5,370 nt of DNA, taken from UBA4416 sp044353195. Lineage in GTDB: Bacteria; Bacteroidota; Bacteroidia; B-17B0; Aurantibacillaceae. The position numbers and the translations under genes were made by a program. The stretch is from positions 1-5,370 of the forward strand of contig JBILCJ010000162.1 in the NCBI GenBank assembly GCA_044353195.1, in the 5' to 3' direction. Below are positions 1-5,370 of this stretch, one piece after another. Under the pieces are notes generated by a model. That model made no database searches. It saw only the letters and a list, made by a program, of their open reading frames with translations, and was not told the origin of the DNA. How positions within the stretch are numbered: the first letter of the stretch is position 1; the number at the start of each line of letters is the position of its first letter.

Positions 1-1875
1 ATGTTCAAACCAAGTAATGGCCGCTTTTTGAGCAGATGAGGCTTCGAGAGTCTCAGCTACTTCAAAACCATTTATTAAACGAAAGGCATTCCATACTTTG
101 TTTGCAAAATTGCGTCCTTGCTCACAGTAACTTTCATCAAACATTAAATCGTTACCAGCAGGCGAGCATAATAGCATTCCAACACGAACTCCGTCAGCAC
201 CATATTTTGCTATCAAATCTAAAGGGTCGGGCGAATTCCCTAAACTTTTACTCATTTTTCTGCCTTGTTTATCTCTTACAATTCCTGTTAAGTAAACGTT
301 GTTAAATGGCTTTAAACCAGTGTATTCCTTACCAGCAATGATCATTCGTGCCACCCAAAAAAATAAAATTTCTGGTGCGGTTACTAAATCGTTGGTTGGG
401 TAATAATATTTTAAATCTTCGTTTGCTTTATCCCAACCATTTGTAATAATTTTTGGATCAAAAACGGTCATTGGCCATAGCCATGAAGAGAACCATGTGT
501 CAAGGACATCGTCATCTTGTTTAACATCATTGCTATCTAATGAAGTATTTTTTTCTTTTAATAAGGCAATAGCTTCTTCTTTTGTTTTAGCAACTACTGT
601 ATTTCCTTGTCCATCGTACCAAGCAGGAATACGTTGTCCCCACCATAATTGGCGACTAATGCACCAATCATGTACATTTTCCATCCAATGTTTGTAGGTA
701 TTAATGAATTTTTCAGGAATTAATTTGACATCACCATTTACAACGGCGTCTAACGCAGGTTTGCTAATGTCTTCCATCTTTAAAAACCATTGCATACTCA
801 AACGAGGCTCTATCACTGCATTTGTGCGCTCGCTGTATCCAACTTTATTTTTGATCTCTTCCACTTTTTCAACCAAACCTTGTTGAGTTAAATCTAAGAT
901 AATTTGTTTACGACAAGCAAAACGGTCTAATCCAACGTATGCACCAGCGGCTTCACTAATTTTTCCTTCTTGTGTTAATGCATCGATGGTAGGTAGTTTA
1001 TGTTTTTGTCCTAAGTTAAAATCGTTTATATCATGCGCAGGCGTTACTTTTAAAGCACCCGTACCAAATGCGGCATCCACATACTCATCAAAAATGATAG
1101 GAACCACACGATTCACAACAGGCACAATGACATGCTTTCCTTTTAAGTGAGCATAACGTTCATCAGTAGGATTAACACAAACGGCGGTATCTCCCATAAT
1201 GGTTTCAGGGCGAGTAGTCGCAACGGTAATAAATTCGGGTAATTCTTGAGTTTCTGTACCCGAAATCATATATTTAACGTACACTAATTTACCAGTAGAT
1301 TCTTTATGAATAACCTCTTCATCGCTAACAGCTGTTAAACCCTGAGGATCCCAGTTTACCATGCGCACCCCGCGATAAATATATCCCTTGTTGTATAAGT
1401 CAATAAATGTGTCTATAACTGCTTCACTCATGCCTTCATCCATGGTAAAACTGGTTCTATCCCAATCGCACGAAGCTCCTAATTTTTTTAATTGTTCTAA
1501 TATAATTCCACCGTATTTTTCTTTCCAACCCCAAGCATGTTTTAAAAAATCTTCACGACTTAAATCAGCTTTATGAATGCCTTGTTCTTTTAATAAGGCA
1601 ACCACTTTTGCTTCGGTAGCAATACTGGCGTGATCGGTGCCAGGAACCCAACATGCATTAAAACCAAGCATACGCGCTCTTCTAATCAATACATCTTGAA
1701 TGGTATTATTAAGCATATGCCCCATATGCAAAACGCCTGTTACATTTGGTGGAGGAATAACAATGGTGTAAGGAGTACGGTTATCAGGCGTTGATTTAAA
1801 AAACTTATGATCTATCCAATATTTATACCAAGTTGACTCTGCAAGTTGCGGATTATATGTTTTTGCGATTTCCAT
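1..1875 (-). CDS. valS: Valyl-tRNA synthetase, N-terminal 625 residues (cut by the window edge)
   Basis: Class I aminoacyl-tRNA synthetase that charges tRNA-Val with valine in the cytoplasm. Reading the minus strand from the ATG at 1875-1873 gives an unbroken frame of 625 codons to position 1. Visible landmarks are PPPNVTGVLHMGH with the HIGH-type signature HMGH at residues 50-53, the CP1 editing-domain motif TTRPET at 220-225, WCISRQLWWGQRIP at about 404-417, DVLDTWFSSWLWP at about 460-475, and the KMSKS loop at 540-544 (bases 258-244). The WFSSWLWP and SPAGND variants are ones I associate with Bacteroidota ValRS. Family members are usually about 870-950 residues, so most of the anticodon-binding domain and the C-terminal coiled coil lie outside the window. 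The start is secure: an in-frame stop lies four codons upstream (bases 1887-1885) with no other ATG between. It is divergent from the DUF1573 cluster. No truncation or missing catalytic motif is seen in the part present. Confidence 0.97.
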   Translation of the reverse strand, partial: MEIAKTYNPQLAESTWYKYWIDHKFFKSTPDNRTPYTIVIPPPNVTGVLHMGHMLNNTIQDVLIRRARMLGFNACWVPGTDHASIATEAKVVALLKEQGIHKADLSREDFLKHAWGWKEKYGGIILEQLKKLGASCDWDRTSFTMDEGMSEAVIDTFIDLYNKGYIYRGVRMVNWDPQGLTAVSDEEVIHKESTGKLVYVKYMISGTETQELPEFITVATTRPETIMGDTAVCVNPTDERYAHLKGKHVIVPVVNRVVPIIFDEYVDAAFGTGALKVTPAHDINDFNLGQKHKLPTIDALTQEGKISEAAGAYVGLDRFACRKQIILDLTQQGLVEKVEEIKNKVGYSERTNAVIEPRLSMQWFLKMEDISKPALDAVVNGDVKLIPEKFINTYKHWMENVHDWCISRQLWWGQRIPAWYDGQGNTVVAKTKEEAIALLKEKNTSLDSNDVKQDDDVLDTWFSSWLWPMTVFDPKIITNGWDKANEDLKYYYPTNDLVTAPEILFFWVARMIIAGKEYTGLKPFNNVYLTGIVRDKQGRKMSKSLGNSPDPLDLIAKYGADGVRVGMLLCSPAGNDLMFDESYCEQGRNFANKVWNAFRLINGFEVAETLEASSAQKAAITWFEH

Positions 1876-1903
1876 TGCTATTAATTAAATTTTGTTAAAT
1901 TTG
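1875..1903 (+). promoter_or_regulatory. Possible Bacteroidota-type promoter for the DUF1573 cluster
   Basis: TAAATTTG at 1896-1903 matches the Bacteroidota -7 consensus TAnnTTTG, and a TTG at 1875-1877 lies 18 nt upstream, close to the expected -33 spacing. If used, transcription would begin near 1910 and leave a leader of about 100 nt before the ATG at 2011. The TTG overlaps the complement of the valS start codon. A second, weaker -7-like match, TATCTTTA (1938-1945), has no good -33 partner. The whole 1876-2010 spacer is very AT-rich, so chance matches are likely. No convincing valS promoter was found on the minus strand. Confidence 0.3.
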
Positions 1904-2010
1904 GCGTAAAAATAATGAAAGTAAACCATGTGTATACTATCTTTATGACACGATATGATAATATATTCAAAAAAATAAACCAATACATTAATAATTAATA
2001 AACAAACAAC

Positions 2011-2511
2011 ATGAAAAAAGTAATTTTATCTTTAGGATTAGTAGCGTTTCTAAGCTCTTTATCAATAGCACAAGAAGCTCATTCTGCAAATGATGGTCAT
2101 AATCACGCAGCAACGCCAGCAGCAGCAGCTCCAGCGAGTTTAGCTGATATTAAGTTGGATAAAATGGTTCATGATTATGGTAATATCATGCAAGGTGATA
2201 ATGGCGAATGTACATTTAAATTTAAAAATACAGGTAAAGAGCCTTTAATCATTACAATGTGTCAAGGTTCTTGTGGTTGTACAGTTCCACAATGTCCAAA
2301 AGATCCAATTTTACCAGGAAAATCAGGCGAAATTAAAGTGAAGTATGATTCGAATAGAGTAGGACCTATCAGTAAATCTGTAACGATTACCTCTAATGCA
2401 AAATCAGGTACTCAAACAATTATGATCAAAGGAAATATTGCAGCTAAACCTGTTGAAGAAGCATTTCCAACAACTCCTCCATCACAAGGAGCTCCATTAG
2501 AAAAAAAATAA
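2011..2511 (+). CDS. Secreted DUF1573 protein, first of three tandem paralogues, with His-rich linker and extra cysteines
   Basis: A 166-residue protein with an N-terminal signal peptide (MKK, hydrophobic core at about 4-19, probable cleavage after SIA at residue 20). A low-complexity linker at about 21-45 carries H24, H30 and H32 and an Ala/Pro run. The DUF1573 Ig-like domain spans about 46-143. Recognisable family features are HDYGNI near 54-59, FKNTGKEPLIIT at 71-82, GSCGCT at 87-91, DPILPGKSGEIKVKYDS at 98-114, and VTITSNA at 124-130. Cysteines fall at 67, 84, 88, 90 and 95. The tail from about 144 is Pro-rich and polar. DUF1573 proteins are common in Bacteroidota envelopes, but the family's function is not established and I do not assign one. 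The likely location is periplasmic or surface-exposed; there is no lipobox cysteine after the signal. The ATG is preceded by A-rich sequence (aacaaacaac) rather than a Shine-Dalgarno motif, as is usual in this phylum. It heads the plus-strand cluster, 23 bp before the next paralogue. Confidence 0.9.
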   Translation: MKKVILSLGLVAFLSSLSIAQEAHSANDGHNHAATPAAAAPASLADIKLDKMVHDYGNIMQGDNGECTFKFKNTGKEPLIITMCQGSCGCTVPQCPKDPILPGKSGEIKVKYDSNRVGPISKSVTITSNAKSGTQTIMIKGNIAAKPVEEAFPTTPPSQGAPLEKK

Positions 2512-2534
2512 TTTAACCTACTAACATAAACGAG

Positions 2535-2984
2535 ATGAAAAAGATAGTTATCGCAATTACTTTATTTTTAGGATTAGCAATAGTTTCAAAAGCACAAGTA
2601 GTGCCTACTGAGCCAATGAATCCAAACGCTCCTGAAATGAAATTTGAAACAGAAGTTTTAGATTTTGGAAATGTTAAGTTTGATGGAAATGGTGTGAGAG
2701 AATTTAAAGTAAAAAATATTGGACACTCTCCATTAACAATTACCAATGTGCAAGGTCAATGTGGCTGTACATCTACAACTATTGATAACAAACCAGGTTG
2801 GCCAGTTGAACCAATTTTACCAGGCAAAACAGCTAGTATTCGTGTAAAATATGATACTAAACGTGTTGGTCCATTCGAAAAAAATGTAACAATTTCTTCG
2901 AATTCAAAAGAACCAAGTAAAGTTGTAAAAATTAAAGGTGTTGTTGAAGCAGCTCCAGTTGCACCTGCACCAGATGCAAAATAA
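2535..2984 (+). CDS. Secreted DUF1573 protein, second of three tandem paralogues
   Basis: A 149-residue protein with a signal peptide (MKKIVIAITLFLGLAIVSKA, cleavage probably after A20) followed by one DUF1573 domain at about 35-136. Domain landmarks are LDFGNVKFDG at 42-51, VKNIGHSPLTITNVQGQCGCT at 59-79, EPILPGKTASIRVKYDTKRVGP at 92-113, and VTISSNS at 118-124. The Cys-x-Cys pair is C76 and C78. Compared with the first paralogue there are several extra residues between the CGCT motif and the PILPG turn (TTIDNKPGWPV), and the additional cysteines are missing. The C-terminus is a short Ala/Pro-rich tail (VEAAPVAPAPDAK). The shared YDxxRVGP segment suggests that the first two genes arose by duplication. 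Function is unknown beyond a probable extracytoplasmic Ig-like domain. The stop codon overlaps the likely start of the third paralogue, and a terminator-like hairpin begins 16 nt downstream of it. Confidence 0.9.
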   Translation: MKKIVIAITLFLGLAIVSKAQVVPTEPMNPNAPEMKFETEVLDFGNVKFDGNGVREFKVKNIGHSPLTITNVQGQCGCTSTTIDNKPGWPVEPILPGKTASIRVKYDTKRVGPFEKNVTISSNSKEPSKVVKIKGVVEAAPVAPAPDAK

Positions 2985-3384
2985 TAATAAACTATTTGTA
3001 AAGAACCCTTCTATTTTTAGAGGGGTTTTTTGTTTTATTTTAATTTGTCTGACGATGAATGGGTTTGCACAATCTACCATTCAATTTAAAGATTCGAAAA
3101 AGAACTTTGGAATGGTTAAAAAAGGCGAACTGGTAAAAGTGGTTTATGAATTTAAAAATAGTGGAAACTCACCCTTAATTATTTATGACTATAAAGTAGG
3201 ATGCGCTTGCACAGAAGTTGAATTTTCGAGAGATCCGGTGCTTCCAGGCGAATCTGCTGAAATTCTTGTAAAATTTGACACGAAATCTGCTTACGATAGG
3301 CAAGATAGGGTAATTGAAATTATTTCTAACGCTAAAAATAGCAGTCAAAAAATAAGATTAAAGGGTGTTGTATTAACGAAATAA
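2974..3384 (+). CDS. Secreted DUF1573 protein, third and most divergent paralogue
   Basis: Starting at the ATG at 2974 gives 136 residues. A basic n-region (NNNKLFVKN) leads into a hydrophobic stretch (FRGVFCFILICL) and a plausible cleavage site after GFA at residue 32; the mature part is one DUF1573 domain. Landmarks are KNFGMVKKGE at 43-52, FKNSGNSPLIIYDYKVGCACT at 60-80, DPVLPGESAEILVKFDT at 87-103, and IEIISNA at 114-120. The usual CGC is CAC here (C77, C79). An upstream in-frame ATG at 2938 would add 12 residues (MLLKQLQLHLHQ) and overlap the previous gene by 47 bp; 2974 is preferred because it gives a normal signal-peptide length and an 11-bp overlap typical of coupled genes. An ATG at 3055 would remove the signal peptide and is unlikely. 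Oddly, the signal-peptide codons coincide with a terminator-like hairpin at 3000-3031. Function is unknown. The start is the least certain part. Confidence 0.8.
   Translation: MQNNNKLFVKNPSIFRGVFCFILICLTMNGFAQSTIQFKDSKKNFGMVKKGELVKVVYEFKNSGNSPLIIYDYKVGCACTEVEFSRDPVLPGESAEILVKFDTKSAYDRQDRVIEIISNAKNSSQKIRLKGVVLTK
3000..3031 (+). terminator. Intrinsic terminator-like hairpin with U-tract, inside the start of the third DUF1573 gene
   Basis: Bases 3004-3012 (aacccttct) pair with 3019-3027 (agaggggtt) in a 9-bp stem containing one G-U pair, around a 6-nt loop (attttt, 3013-3018). Flanking bases 3000-3003 can pair with 3028-3031 and lengthen the stem to 13 bp. The 3' arm runs into six T residues (3026-3031), then G and four more T. 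This is the form of a factor-independent terminator, well placed after the stop of the second DUF1573 gene at 2984. It overlaps codons 9-20 of the third gene, so it may act as a partial terminator or attenuator, or be inactive when those codons are translated. Confidence 0.65.
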
Positions 3385-3416
3385 TGACCTCTTAAAATTT
3401 AATAAAATATAAAACG

Positions 3417-3848
3417 TTGAAGCAGTTAGTTATTGATATTAGTGATATGTCGACTCATCAAGTTGCGGCAAAGCAATTATTTGAATTTGCAGGAAATCAA
3501 AACGTGTTTTTGTTTGAAGCAGAAATGGGAAATGGCAAAACTACCTTTATAAAATCCATGTGTTTGGTTTTGGGAGTATCTGATACCATGAGTAGTCCAA
3601 CGTATTCCATTGTGAATGAATATAACGCACCACATGGTAAAGTTTTTCATTTTGATTTGTATAGAATTACAGACCGAATTGAATTATTTGAATTTGGATT
3701 TGAAGATTATTTAAATGATAAAAATCATATTTTCATCGAATGGCCAATGTTTTCAATCCCTTTCTTAGATTCTTATGTCAAAATAAATTTAAAGCTTGAA
3801 AATAATAAACGTTATCTTTACGCCGAAATTATTAATACGTATGACTAA
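3417..3848 (+). CDS. tsaE: tRNA t6A biosynthesis ATPase TsaE (YjeE family), probable TTG start
   Basis: A cytoplasmic P-loop ATPase that works with TsaB and TsaD to make N6-threonylcarbamoyladenosine at position 37 of ANN-decoding tRNAs. The 143-residue length fits the family. Landmarks are the P-loop region EAEMGNGKTTFIK (34-46), SSPTYSIVNEY (59-69, the family's SPTY motif), VFHFDLYRI (76-84, Walker-B-like), and FIEWP (106-110, the conserved EWP). The first glycine of the usual GxxxxGKT is alanine (A35, codon GCA at 3519-3521), and the usual EWPE reads EWPM. The start is placed at TTG 3417 because it supplies the expected first beta strand (KQLVIDISD); an in-frame stop lies at 3393-3395 with no ATG between. 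ATG 3447 is the alternative and would remove that strand. It lies 32 bp after the third DUF1573 gene, and its stop overlaps the next start, so co-transcription is likely. Identity is confident; the exact start is moderate. Confidence 0.93.
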   Translation: MKQLVIDISDMSTHQVAAKQLFEFAGNQNVFLFEAEMGNGKTTFIKSMCLVLGVSDTMSSPTYSIVNEYNAPHGKVFHFDLYRITDRIELFEFGFEDYLNDKNHIFIEWPMFSIPFLDSYVKINLKLENNKRYLYAEIINTYD

Positions 3849-4698
3849 ATTATATTTAACTTTTGCTTTCTTAGTGAGTTTTACAGTGAGTGTATTTTCT
3901 CAACTTTCAACTTCTTCTGTTTCAATCATTCCAACCAAAACGAAGAACAAATTTTCGGATGGTAGCATGTATTTACTTTGGGGATATACACGGGCTACTT
4001 ATTCAAAAAGTACCATTCATTTTAGTGATAACTCTAACACTTTTTATCCAAGCACTGGAAAATATCACGACTATAATTTTACCATATATGATGCTAAAGC
4101 GCATGATAAGCCTGATTTTGATGGCATAAAAGACGTAGTTAATATCACGATTCCTCAATTTGTAATTCGATTAGGGTATTATTTTAATAATAAAAAAGAT
4201 TTTGGTGTAGAAATAAATTATGATCACACAAAATATGTGGTAACTGATTATCAAAAATTAAGAATCAAAGGAACGTTTAATGGACAATCTGTAGATCAAG
4301 ATACCATTTTAAACCCGAATAGTTTGTTACATTTTGAACACACGGATGGTGCAAATTTTTGGATGTTTAATTTTATTAAACGCTGGAAATTATATGAACC
4401 TAACAAAAATTTTAATTTAGGTTTTGTTGTAAAACCAGGAGCTGGTTTTGTGTATCCTCGCACCGATGTAACGATGTTAGGAACAAGACTGAATAACAGA
4501 TGGCATGTGGCAGGATGGATTGTGGGAGTAGAAAGTGGTATTAGAGCTGAATTTTTTAAGCACGGAGTGTTTGAATTTGTTGCCAAAGGCGCTTATGCTG
4601 ATTACACCAATGTCTTAGTTTTAGGAAAAGGAAACGGTAAAGCCAACCATCATTTTTTTGCTGGACAGCTTACGGCAACATTAGGTTATAGTTTGTAA
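3841..4698 (+). CDS. Predicted outer-membrane beta-barrel protein, function unknown
   Basis: A 285-residue protein from the ATG at 3841. It opens with a signal peptide (MTKLYLTFAFLVSFTVSVFS, cleavage probably after S20, leaving an N-terminal Gln). The mature chain has many aromatic, alternating polar/apolar segments resembling transmembrane beta strands: SMYLLWGYTRATYS, FVIRLGYYFNN followed by DFGVEINYDHTKYVV, ANFWMFNFIKRWKLY, FNLGFVVKPGAGFVYP, GWIVGVESGIRAEFF, FEFVAKGAYADYT, and the terminal FFAGQLTATLGYSL. Glycine-aromatic turns and a strand-like C-terminus support an outer-membrane barrel. I do not recognise a named family, and no enzyme motif is visible. An in-frame ATG at 3796 would put 15 polar residues before the signal peptide and overlap tsaE by 53 bp, so 3841 is preferred; it overlaps the tsaE stop by 8 bp (ATGACTAA), suggesting translational coupling. 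Its stop is 2 bp from the stop of the convergent fumarylacetoacetase gene. Confidence 0.8.
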   Translation: MTKLYLTFAFLVSFTVSVFSQLSTSSVSIIPTKTKNKFSDGSMYLLWGYTRATYSKSTIHFSDNSNTFYPSTGKYHDYNFTIYDAKAHDKPDFDGIKDVVNITIPQFVIRLGYYFNNKKDFGVEINYDHTKYVVTDYQKLRIKGTFNGQSVDQDTILNPNSLLHFEHTDGANFWMFNFIKRWKLYEPNKNFNLGFVVKPGAGFVYPRTDVTMLGTRLNNRWHVAGWIVGVESGIRAEFFKHGVFEFVAKGAYADYTNVLVLGKGNGKANHHFFAGQLTATLGYSL

Positions 4699-4700
4699 TA

Positions 4701-5370
4701 TTATAACGCTGGTAAAAGTGTTGCTTTGCATTCACCAAAACCAACTCTTACACCATCTTTTTTGCAATACCCTTTTAAAATAATGGTATCGTTATCGTTT
4801 ACAAATTTTCTTTCAGTACCATCTTTTAAAGTCATTGGTTGAGTTCCTTTCCAAGTTAATTCTAGAAAGCTACCATATTCTTCTTTTTTAGGACCACTGA
4901 TAGTACCACTCGCCATCATATCACCCACATTGATATTGCAACCATTTACCGTATGATGCGCTAATTGTTGTTCCATGGTCCAATACATGTATTTATAATT
5001 AGACGTAGAAACTAAATTATCATCTCCGTTTTCTGTGATTAAATGAACTTCTAAATTGATGTCAATATTTTTATCTCCACTGTATTCTAAATAAGGTAAT
5101 ACGGTTGGTTCTTGAATATAACCTTTTGTTCTAAATGGTTCTAATGCATCTAACGTCACAATCCAAGCAGAAGTCGTGGAAGCAAAATTCTTCCCTAAAA
5201 ATGGCCCTAATGGCACATATTCCCAAGCTTGAATATCACGAGCACTCCAATCATTAAATAAAACCATTCCAAAAATATAATCATCAGCGTTTGATGTGCT
5301 AATGGATTCACCCATTTTTGTTGATTTTCCGATAATAAAAGCTGTTTCTAATTCTATGTCTAATTGTTTT
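4701..5370 (-). CDS. fahA: Fumarylacetoacetase, C-terminal 222 residues (start beyond the window)
   Basis: Last enzyme of tyrosine/homogentisate breakdown, hydrolysing 4-fumarylacetoacetate to fumarate and acetoacetate in the cytoplasm. The frame is open from base 5369 to the TAA at 4703-4701. The conserved core closely follows animal and bacterial FAH: DIELE (metal-ligand glutamates, codons at 5354-5352 and 5348-5346), FGMVLFNDWSARDIQAWEYV (metal-ligand Asp at 5252-5250, then Arg and Gln), PLGPFLGKNF (active-site Lys at 5192-5190), KYMYWTMEQQLAHHTVNGCN (about 4994-4935), ASGTISGP (Thr at 4904-4902), and a LELTWKG glutamate at 4862-4860. The C-terminus GFGECKATLLPAL matches the normal family end. 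The N-terminal domain and the first catalytic residues (the His and Asp near residues 126-133 of the mammalian enzyme) lie outside the window. An internal ATG at 5315 is not the start, because DIELE lies upstream of it. The gene converges on the barrel gene with a 2-bp gap. The symbol follows common use (fah/fahA). Confidence 0.96.
   Translation of the reverse strand, partial: KQLDIELETAFIIGKSTKMGESISTSNADDYIFGMVLFNDWSARDIQAWEYVPLGPFLGKNFASTTSAWIVTLDALEPFRTKGYIQEPTVLPYLEYSGDKNIDINLEVHLITENGDDNLVSTSNYKYMYWTMEQQLAHHTVNGCNINVGDMMASGTISGPKKEEYGSFLELTWKGTQPMTLKDGTERKFVNDNDTIILKGYCKKDGVRVGFGECKATLLPAL

Noticed and set aside
36..886. Short plus-strand open frames opposite valS (for example 36-305, 497-697, 704-886)
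   Set aside because: They lie antisense to valS, which carries all expected motifs; the translations look like random antisense sequence.
1987..1999. ATTAATAATTAAT repeat/palindrome upstream of the first DUF1573 gene, considered as an operator
   Set aside because: Such AT-only palindromes are expected by chance in this very AT-rich spacer; no second copy or known operator consensus is seen.
2513..2746. Minus-strand open frame of 77 codons opposite the second DUF1573 gene
   Set aside because: It is antisense to a well-supported coding region, shows no family motif, and has no promoter or start signal of its own.
2985..3000. Possible separate promoter for the third DUF1573 gene near actatttg (2991-2998)
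   Set aside because: Only the TTTG half of the TAnnTTTG motif matches, and no TTG lies at the right distance upstream.
3890..4129. Plus-strand open frame in another frame inside the barrel gene
   Set aside because: It lies wholly within the better-supported frame, which has a signal peptide and strand pattern.
4296..4586. Minus-strand open frame opposite the barrel gene
   Set aside because: It is a shadow of the plus-strand gene, with no recognisable domain or start context.

Overview
The window looks like chromosomal DNA from an AT-rich member of the Bacteroidota. Three things point there: a Bacteroidota-style valyl-tRNA synthetase (WFSSWLWP, SPAGND), a cluster of secreted DUF1573 proteins, and gene starts preceded by A-rich sequence rather than clear Shine-Dalgarno motifs. 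A predicted outer-membrane barrel protein fits a Gram-negative envelope. The genus cannot be fixed from the sequence alone.

Layout. Positions 1-1875 (minus strand) hold the first 625 codons of valS, whose 3' end lies beyond the left edge. A 135-bp AT-rich divergent intergenic region (1876-2010) follows. A plus-strand cluster then runs from 2011 to 4698: three tandem secreted DUF1573 paralogues (2011-2511, 2535-2984, 2974-3384), the t6A-pathway ATPase tsaE (3417-3848, probably a TTG start), and a predicted outer-membrane beta-barrel protein (3841-4698) whose start overlaps the end of tsaE by 8 bp. At the right edge (4701-5370, minus strand) is the C-terminal part of fumarylacetoacetase, which converges on the barrel gene with only 2 bp between the two stop codons. 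No RNA genes, mobile elements, CRISPR arrays or gene-free stretches over 300 bp were seen.

How the genes relate. Short gaps and overlaps suggest that the five plus-strand genes are largely co-transcribed. The three DUF1573 proteins probably act outside the cytoplasm in an unknown role; TsaE acts in the cytoplasm on tRNA modification. valS and the fumarylacetoacetase gene (tyrosine breakdown) are independent transcription units on the other strand.

The most unusual point is a strong intrinsic-terminator-like hairpin with a U-tract at 3000-3031. It lies 16 nt after the stop codon of the second DUF1573 gene, yet inside the signal-peptide coding region of the third. This suggests partial termination, or translation-dependent readthrough, between paralogues. 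The TsaE P-loop is also atypical: its first glycine is alanine. No clearly new multi-gene system is evident; these are housekeeping genes plus a family of unknown function.
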